Assembly (NCBI GenBank): GCA_007449985.2
Contig: VIIQ02000004.1
Span: 124,001 to 188,000, forward strand
From: Desmodesmus armatus
Taxonomy: Eukaryota; Chlorophyta; Chlorophyceae; Sphaeropleales; Scenedesmaceae
DNA length: 64,000 bases
Reading direction: 5' to 3'
Numbering within the stretch: the stretch's first letter is position 1; every line of letters begins with the position of its first letter. A program made the position numbers and the translations under genes. This document shows, piece by piece, positions 56,801 to 64,000 of the stretch. The notes under the pieces were generated by a model that did not search any database, was not told the DNA's origin, and worked only from the letters and a program-made list of their open reading frames with translations.

Positions 56801-59315
56801 CACAAACCAATTGCTTGCAGTGAGTTCACCTGGAGAGCCCACCAACTGGGCTGTCAACATTGCGAACATATTTCTGGTGCCTTTTGGTCTTGGCAGCAGC
56901 AACAGCAGTGTGAGTGCAGAGGGCACTAAGGGTGACCTACTGAAGGAGACACAGCGGCGGCTACCACAGGCCACGCCTGTGCATGTTGCATGTAGGGGCG
57001 ACAGGTGGGTGTGCGGCTAGGACACCTGTATAGGGTCCATTTCGAAAACACGTGGTCAAATTCATACGGCTTCCCACCAGCAGCAGCTGCAAAGTGTTTC
57101 AGCGCGTCCCTCTCACAGTAAGCCCTCTCTGCCCATCGCCCCTCTTGAACGCCCATCAAGGTATACACCTATAAGTGTATGTGCAGTGATTGCCAGGCAT
57201 CCGTCACACAGCAGATGTCATCACTCACACACAGAACCAACTGCATGGCAGGCTCGGAATCTCCAGCTGTATCATGGTTTGCATTGTTGCTGTGGGTCAC
57301 TGCCTACCCCCGTGCAGGCCCTACCCTATCACTGTGGCCTCCATTGTCACCCCTGAGCGCTCTGTCACACCAAAGTTCTTCCCCTTTGAGTTCACGCCGC
57401 TGTATGTTGGCATGCCTGCGGTGGCAGCGTACAACAAGCCCATAGCGCTGGGAGGAGGTTTCGTGGAACCCCTGGGGTTCAATGCACAGCCGCCACGAAA
57501 GAAGGCTGTCAGTAAAACAGGAGCAGAGGTGAGTGTGCGACCGTTTGACAATATTGTGAGTGAGTGCATCTGTTTTGCTGGCATGGCAGCCCTTGCAGAG
57601 ACTGTTTGGCCTCTAGCTCGATCTCACATTCACAGCACCACCGCCACAGATACGGTATCAGCAGTACAGCAGCAGCGGGGCCCTATTGATGACACAACCG
57701 CAGGCGCTACTGTGCTTCACTCACTCGCCCCTAGTTTCCAACGTGAAGCATGTTTGCTGGATGGTCACTTCGCCATGGAGTACTATTGTTGCCCTGCAAT
57801 TTGTATCTGCGCTTTGGCCAGGTTGATGTGGCCATGGCTAAGGCCACTGGCACGTCGTCACTGGTGCACATTGTTGGCATTTCCAGCTCAGCCACTGCAG
57901 CGCGCATGAAGCCCACAAACCTCCTGACAGCCAACCTCTTCAACGGGCAGATGGTGAACTACTTCAATCTGTGGGACTACAAGGCAGCAAAGCTGGCGTT
58001 TGCAGATGGAGGTCAGTCCTGGTGTTGACAGTGGGGGCATCTCTCAGAATGCTACACATGTGTGCGCAGCATCCACTCTGTATCCAATGTTCATCAGCAT
58101 GTTGCTGCTGTCCAGGAGACAGCAACATCAGATGTGTGCATGCATGAAGGTTCACACCCCACAGCTGTGACTGCTGGGCTGCATGCTACAATTGCGGCAA
58201 TCACCACGATTTGCTTGTCAAGGGAGCTTGTGTGCCTGCTGCCTCCATTTGATCCTTCAGGTGTTGTTGATCCTCTCGGTTTGATGCCGCTGCTGCGCCG
58301 TGGCGTCAAGAACATCATCGCATGTGTTGCCACACGTACAGAGCCCTCAATAAGCTTGCAGCAGTTTGCAATAGGTAAGTCTGCCCAGCTGTCTCGTGGT
58401 GACACTCTGCAAAGTCAACTGTGCTGCCGGCGAAACAGCTGAGGTTGAAACCACCTTTCCGTGGCATGTGACACCAAACTGCTCTAGCTCTGTGCCAGGC
58501 CTGTCCATACCAAAGGGCTTGGGCGCTCAAGACCCTTGGCCTGAGTCAGTACAAGGTGGTATTCAGCCAGCATCACTGCCCTGCACAGCAAGTCTGAACA
58601 TGGGCGTACTGCCATGCTGCTGTGTGTGCTGCAGAGGAGTATGGGCTGTCGGGCCTGTTTGGTGCGCTACCTATGGACGCAAAGAATGAACTGGGTCGGC
58701 CCCTGCTGCTGCACGGCACAGACGACCCCACTACTTGGAATGACATACAGCAAGTCTTCCCGATGGATGGTTTCAGCGACCTGTACCAAGCGTACAAGGC
58801 GAGCAGCAGTGCAGGCGACGCGCACATGTTCGCGCGGAGTTACGAGGTGCGTGTCATACAAAACAGCAGCTTTGCCTTGTTGATTGTGCTTTTTCAGCCA
58901 GCCATCTGAATTGTAAAACGTCTATTTGATCGGCAAGTATTGCTGACAATCTGTACTTTTGTTACCGCCGCCATTGCTGCAGGTGCGGCCCAATGTGTTC
59001 ATGGGTGTTGCGGGAGGCTACCAGGTCCAGGTGCTTTGGGTTTTCAACGGCCGCAGCACTCAGTGGGAGCAGGAGCTGCCTGAAGCCACCCTCCGCTGGC
59101 TGGACAAGCAGCGTGACGCGACCGGGACGTACCGAAACTACCCGAACGTGCAGCACACGCTTGAAGCGCCTGCACCGCTCATCAACCTGCTTAGTCAGCA
59201 GGCCAGTTGGGCTTTCAGGGCAAAGAAGGCCGAGGTTTTGGAGTTTGTTGCAGCAGCCATGGGGAGTGCTACTGGGCCAGATGATGAAGTGGTCAAGGGC
59301 AACACCTTCCACTAA
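53864..59315 (+). CDS. Secreted cPLA2/patatin-like lysophospholipase
   Basis: Eight exons with matching phases: 53864-54109, 54413-54635, 56821-57004, 57318-57528, 57822-58011, 58261-58374, 58635-58846, 58983-59315; 570 residues. The signal peptide is MPLLVPLLLLLLAQQGLLHV. The oxyanion-type glycine loop is 'GIAISGGGWRAAALGYG'. The probable nucleophile serine lies in 'LSTTSAGSWVA', the cPLA2 GLSGSxW position. The catalytic Asp is in 'AFADGG', continuing across an exon junction as 'GVVDPLGLMPLLRRGVKNII', a close match to the cPLA2 DGG-(x)n-LLPLL segment. Such enzymes cleave acyl chains from (lyso)phospholipids; a secretory or vacuolar location is predicted. Intron 2 (54636-56820) has been enlarged by a LINE fragment. 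TGTAA lies about 75 bp after the stop. Confidence 0.85.
54640..56340 (+). mobile_element. 5'-truncated LINE (non-LTR retrotransposon) in an intron
   Basis: Begins inside the reverse transcriptase: 'TASGTKQGSELSPLLFGLFI' then 'VMYADDVGLLS' with the YADD catalytic pair. The thumb and C-terminal region follow, with a zinc finger of LINE type ('CRVCCGEDA', 'HFLLECPVY') and a stop at 56210-56212. N-terminal endonuclease and RT fingers are missing. A one-base frame change lies near 55475 in a GTGTGTG run, dividing the ORF into 54615-55490 and 55472-56212. Same orientation as the host gene. Ends are approximate; no poly(A) tail or target-site duplication was found. Confidence 0.82.
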
Positions 59316-59740
59316 CGTTTGTCACTTGGTGGACTTTTGTTACTTGGGGAGCTGCGCACCTATATGCACAAGGAACCTGCTGGGTAAACGTGTAATGTTG
59401 GGTGCTGTGCAACATGTGTACATAATTTGGGGGGGGTCTGTGTCATGACTTGGGCCTACTCTTGCTTGCTGGATTGTGTGTGTATGCTGTATGCGTCTGG
59501 GGCAGCTCAGGCTTAGGTCGTTTGTCTTCAAGTGTTGAGGTACTGTCTCAGTGCTGTACATGACACTGGCACAGTTGTATGTGTGTCGCAGGGGATCCTG
59601 AAACATTGCACGTCATGCCTGCAAGGGTCCCTGTCTCTTAGTCTGTAGGTGACAGGCAGTGGCAGTCATGTTAGTGGCAGTGAGCATTGTTGTAGCCCAG
59701 GCACGTCTACTGCCGCTAACGTGGTCGTCTGTCGCATTGT

Positions 59741-59840
59741 GGTGCGTGGTAGTAAGATCGCAGAGGCTGAAGCTGCCGTGTCTGTCAGCGAAAAGTCCTT
59801 GAAGAAGAGTGGTTAGTGATGCATATGCATGTGCAGCTGC
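59741..59840 (-). repeat. Dispersed repeat copy 2 (inverted relative to 22.65 kb)
   Basis: The reverse complement shares CTGCACATGCATATGCATCA and GACAGACACGGCAGCTTCAG, in the same order, with 22649-22733. Spacers between the blocks differ in length. Confidence 0.75.
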
Positions 59841-60536
59841 AGCTAGACGTCGCATTGCGGTGTGTTACAAAGATTTCAGGCCTTTGTCATGGCCAGCAAC
59901 GGAGTACGAAGGTCGCGAGTGTGGTGACACATCGTGCGTCATGCAAAAAAGGATGACATCAGACGGCGCGTGACAGAGTGTACCACGTGATCCATGCGAG
60001 GCTTGTTGTCGTTTAAGCCTTTCCCACCTCTCTGGTTTGATTGTTGTTGTGTTGGCTTTGCCTGGACTTCAACTTAGCGCTAACCAGTTACACTGATGCA
60101 GGCGCCTACGGACGGCACATTAACAACCACAGTCACCAAGGCACTGTAAACAGAGGAACACATGCGTAAGGACTTGTCCAACCTGCTGTCAAAACATCAA
60201 TCACACACTAGGAACACACCAGCACAGACACACACATTCACGGAGACCCGCAAACAGAGCCATACACATTTTTGGGCACAGGCCCATGGCCATCACGTAC
60301 TGTGAGATGACTTTCTACTCGTGCGGCACACACACACGCACATAGGCTTTCTGTAAACCATGGTACCTACTACCCTTGCCACGTAAACCTTATCCCAAAC
60401 TGCTTGGCCTTTCGAAGAGGATGCACGAGCTATCCTGCACTGCAACACTTGGCCAACACAAACACAACACATCACTATACTGTCCAGTCTGCCTTCGATA
60501 CATAGGATGCCACGAGGTATATGACACTGAACGACA

Positions 60537-60604
60537 CAACACGGCTGTGCCTTGTCACATCCTTACTAATGACAAAACACGGCTGTGCCTTGTCGCATCC
60601 TTAC
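60537..60604 (+). repeat. ~35-bp direct repeat pair
   Basis: AACACGGCTGTGCCTTGTC(A/G)CATCCTTAC occurs twice in tandem with a short spacer. Confidence 0.75.
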
Positions 60605-62932
60605 GGTCGCTGCAGACCCCAGCGCTGCATTGGTACACGACATGCATCTCAGCAGGCGGTCTGAAGAGGCTGCACGCACTGTCCTGCAGCAAGAAGCCTT
60701 CCATCAAATCACACTGATGGGATTGCTGCCCACATAGCACAGCCACGAAGCGAATGCAGTCTGGGCCTTGATGCAAATATGCATCTGAATGCTGCCACGT
60801 CTTGCAGTGGCCTCACAACTCTGCATGCAACCTGCGCACTCGCGGGATGGCTCATACAGCCATGCCCACTGCGGGGCGAGCTTTATACATACTCCAAGCG
60901 CAACCTACCCAAAGAAAGCCTTGTCTCGAAATTGCCACAAAGCCAGACAGAGGATGCAAATTGCTTGCCAGGGTATGGCAACAGCAGGAGGCATGAGACT
61001 GGTACACAGGAAACCACACAATCTCAGGGCGACTGCAAACTGCCCATACTGCCTGCTGTCAGTGCGCGCACACAGAGCCAGGCACAGCAGCAAGCACCAC
61101 CAGCACCACGCTGGGAAGACATGCAGTCAACTGAAAGGGATGGGTGCGGGACAACCGACGCACGTTATGAAATGCACTGGAAACCCCACCGGAGCGTGGT
61201 AGCGCACAAGCAAACTCACATGGTACCTAGGGGCGTCACAGGAGCCCAGGAAAGAACCGCACATGCAGGGCGCAACGGCGCATGGGCTGTGCGGGCACCC
61301 AGTCGACGTACTGCTCACGCAGTACAGCTGTGTCAACACTACCTTGCACACGCAGACCAGCAACGCACAGCTGTTGCCCGGAGGCAGCGCGGTGGCCATC
61401 GGCCAAGCTTAAAGCGCAGCAGGGGCTGCTGAGTTTTCAAAGCAACAGCAGCTTCACCCAGCACACCAGGAAGACAGGATGGCCGCCACCACCACCTTGC
61501 ACAACACTGCATCACTCCGCCTCTTAGCCCCTTCCTAATGGCGGCCACCAGCAGGACACCAGCGGCTGCTGGCCACAGCAACAACAAGTGCATGCATCGG
61601 TCAAGTCCTGCACCCCCCAGCTGACACCACATGCACAACATTGACTCCATTGAGGGCCTCAGCCTTGCCTAGGAGCGCACCCCTGCACCTGGTTGATGCA
61701 ACCAGGTGAGCAGGCCTCCTGAGCCGCCAAAGCATCCCTGCAAGCTATGCACTGCTTTCACACAACAGCTGCTGCCAGACGCATGCAGCCAAGCAGGGCC
61801 CAAGAATGCGCGCATGCTGAAGCCGCGTCAGCGGCCGCAAGCACCATCAAGTGAATGCACAACCTTCCCGGCGCACGCAAAGCGCCTCGTGCATGGCGTG
61901 CAGTCCGCAACTGCCTTTCCAGCAGGGGCTCCAACTGCTTGACACCGCCTGATGCAAGGCCGTGGGTGTCCGACTCACCAACAATGCCGCAGCATGCAGT
62001 GGCATGTGGTGCTGCCGCCTTGGGAGTCCGGGGGACTGGCAGTAAAACTGGCGTGCTTGCTGTCCTGCCTTTACTTCAACATTATGCTCAAACTCACTTC
62101 AACACATGACGGTGGCGGTGCATCCAAGCGCCGACCACACCAAGAGAGCCATGCAACAAAGCGCTGGTGCATGTTGCCCTGCAACACCGCTATCCTGCAA
62201 AGACCGCCGTCCCGCCGACAACCCAGTGGGTTACCTTGCACCAAGGGGAGACGTTTCCCTACTCAGGCGACAAACACCCATGCGTGGAATCACCGTATAA
62301 GCGTATCAATAGCACAGCATGCGTCAGAGGCAGGCATGCAGCTGCCAGGTCACAAGCATACAACCTGTACATAGTTGGCCATCATGGCACCACCGCCCTG
62401 CAGGACAGCTGCCAGGCATTCTGTTCAAGTAAGGGTCCATCCACAGTCACAGGAAGCAGCTACATACATACACTGTGGGTTCAAGTGAGGATCACATGTC
62501 CACGGGCAAAGCAAGCCTGCCACTCAAGCATCCATCAAGTCAGGTCTGGTCACAAGTGGGTTGTCACCACAGTCTGTTGTCAACCGCCACAAACAGTCGT
62601 AGTAATGGGGATACCATGCCGCCGTCGGGCTGTGCAGAAAAGGGCATTCCTCGGTCAAGGTCATTTGTCACGGTGCATTCCATTGTGCATTCAAGATGAC
62701 GCATTTGGGCCTGCAACACCACAAGTCAGGCAGCAGAGAAAGTTGTGTCAGCACATGTTGGGTACCAAATCACAGACGCCAAGTCAGACACTGCTGCAAA
62801 CTTTGCAGTGCGCACATGGACCAACCCCACAATCAAATGAGCATTGCGTGCACACATTGTTCAGGCCAGCAAAGAGACAAAAAAGTACAGTCCAAAGCCA
62901 TGTTGATGACAGCTATCACCCGTGCAACTCAC

Positions 62933-64000
62933 TTGCAGCGACGGCTGCCACACACCACCTCCACAGCCGCTTGCCGCCGTTCGGGCTCTTCCTATGTTTC
63001 TCCTGGTTGCCAACAGGCCCAGCAGCCTGCCCCTGCGTCTGCGCAGCAAGCGCCTTGGACGACGTTATGCTGGCAAACAGGGCCTGCATGTCCTCGTCCT
63101 GCGTCTGCTGCATGCTGTTAGCAGCAGGTGCCTGCTGCACAGACACAGGCTGCTGCTGATGCTGCGTTTGCAAACGCTGTTGCTGCTGCTGCTGCTGCTG
63201 GCGCCCACTGAAGCTGGCATGCTCGGAGCGGCTTGCAGCGGCATTCAAGCTTGCGGCTGCGGCTGCAGACTCGTCTGTAGGAGACTCCTGTATTGGCTCC
63301 TGCTGCACCCAGCCGCCTGCAGGAGGGGCAGATGCCACCGCCGCTGCTGCCCAGCCCTTGCCCAAGCTGCTTGCCTGCTGGGGATTGCAGCTGCTGCCGC
63401 CACCCACTAGCCCGGTGGAGACGGCTAACAGAGACTGCTGGTACATTGAAGTCATGCTGTCGTGAGCTGACGAGCCCCCGTTGCTGCGCGCGCTGTCCGT
63501 ACTGATGGTGTGATCGATGCTGTGGGGAGCATGGGAGGAGCCGGCGCTCGCAGGCCCATGCACGCTGCTGCTGTTGCTGCTGCGGCTGCTACTGCTGCTG
63601 CGGCCGTTGTCCATGTGGCTGCACATGGCTGAGGCTAGTGATGCGCTGCTGCTGGGAAGTCCAGCACCCATGCAGGATGCCATGGGTCCAGTGGAAGGCA
63701 TGAACGCAGGGATCTGCGGGCTGTCTGGGGAGCTCGTGCTGCTGCTGTTTGCATGGATCTTCGTCTCCGGGCCCTGCATGAACCTCGGGGAAGGCTTCCC
63801 GCCCGCAGACACCGCCTCACGCGGTGTCATCAAGGGCGACTGCATCGCCGTGCCTGCTGCGCTGCTGCATACGGACCCCCCTGCCTCTTGCTGCTGCTGC
63901 TCTGCGCCCGCTTGCTGCTCCTGCGCCGCTGCTGTTCCTGCCGCCGGCGCCTTGACCGCGCTGCTGCTGCTGTTTGGCTTGTAGCCCATCGGCACCTTTG
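62933..64000 (-). CDS. Ser/Gln/Ala-rich low-complexity protein, partial
   Basis: The minus-strand frame is open from the right edge to a likely donor: GTGAGT follows 'VAAVAA' at 62932-62927, so the exon would end at 62933 (stop at 62916 if unspliced). It continues beyond the window. Composition is Ser/Ala/Gln-rich: 'GRSSSSSRSSNSSS', a Q8 run ('FSGRQQQQQQQQ'), and 'QQPVSVQQAPAANS'. Only near the end is there more ordinary sequence ('DMQALFASITSSKALAAQ', 'EKHRKSPNGGKRLWRW'). Such disordered regions are common in algal transcription or RNA-binding regulators, but no domain is visible, so no function is assigned. Confidence 0.55.

Larger units (their letters stand above)
59316..62932. other. Long stretch without supported gene
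   Basis: Holds the second copy of the dispersed DRHGSF repeat (59741-59840), a 35-bp direct repeat at 60537-60604, and presumably the 3' part or introns of the minus-strand gene to the right. Plus-strand ORFs of 217 and 330 codons lack motifs and splice context. Confidence 0.4.

Noticed and set aside
60779..61432. Plus-strand ORF of 217 codons
   Set aside because: Low-complexity, no recognisable domain or signal; not supported as a gene.
62167..63159. Plus-strand ORF of 330 codons
   Set aside because: No motif, odd composition, no splice or promoter context, and it overlaps the antisense Ser/Gln-rich exon; probably open by chance in GC-rich DNA.

Overview
This window looks like nuclear DNA of a chlorophyte green alga. 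It carries a chlorophyll a/b light-harvesting gene, densely intron-bearing genes with GT-AG introns, Ala/Gln/Pro-rich low-complexity coding sequence, a beta-helix plus polytopic membrane protein of a type seen in green algae, and frequent CAG/CTG runs. Single-copy eukaryotic genes (CHID1-like, SOUL, Enhancer of polycomb, parvulin, a cPLA2/patatin-like hydrolase) alternate with mobile and repetitive DNA. Exon models were built by hand from splice consensus, reading phase and remembered family conservation. They have not been checked against transcripts.

Layout. 1-4650 (+): a Fanzor-type (eukaryotic TnpB homologue) RNA-guided nuclease gene, cut by the left edge and broken by one frame change before its zinc finger; a strong GNRA-capped hairpin lies about 150 bp after its stop. 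5160-8722 (+): a ten-exon CHID1-like GH18 gene. 9525-10797 (-): a secreted SOUL haem-binding protein with a (CTG)16 tract as the polypyrimidine region of an acceptor. 11596-15243 (+): an eleven-exon LHC gene with a 17-nt microexon and a one-base deletion in helix B. 17535-18506 (+): a secreted acidic repeat protein of unknown function. 19.56-22.25 kb: a degenerate array of ~600-bp repeats. 23366-30560 (+): Enhancer of polycomb (NuA4 subunit), with two fold-back elements in its introns, repeated duplication of 3' splice sites and a duplicated exon. 31136-35365 (-): a Pmp-like beta-helix/polytopic membrane protein. 35600-37821 (+): a Pin4-type parvulin with frame lesions.

38998-44359: a young LTR retrotransposon on the minus strand, with near-identical 1094-bp LTRs, a Gag-like ORF, no reverse transcriptase, and a promoter carrying five GAAGCTTC heat-shock-element-like motifs upstream of a TATA box. 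45.7-47.1 kb: possible weak coding exons. 47.7-50.3 kb (-): a Pro-rich/Cys-rich single-pass membrane protein with disrupted frame. 50817-51960 (+): a secreted SPTP-repeat, Cys-rich wall-type protein. 53864-59315 (+): a secreted cPLA2/patatin-like acyl hydrolase with a 5'-truncated LINE in one intron. 62933-64000 (-): a Ser/Gln/Ala-rich protein running off the right edge.

Several otherwise well-formed genes (LHC, Pin4, Fanzor, the Pro-rich gene, the LINE) each contain single-base frame breaks. Because one falls in a core LHC motif, residual assembly indels are a serious alternative to real pseudogenisation. The most interesting candidate system is the Fanzor gene with its adjacent structured region, followed by the HSE-bearing gag-only retrotransposon.
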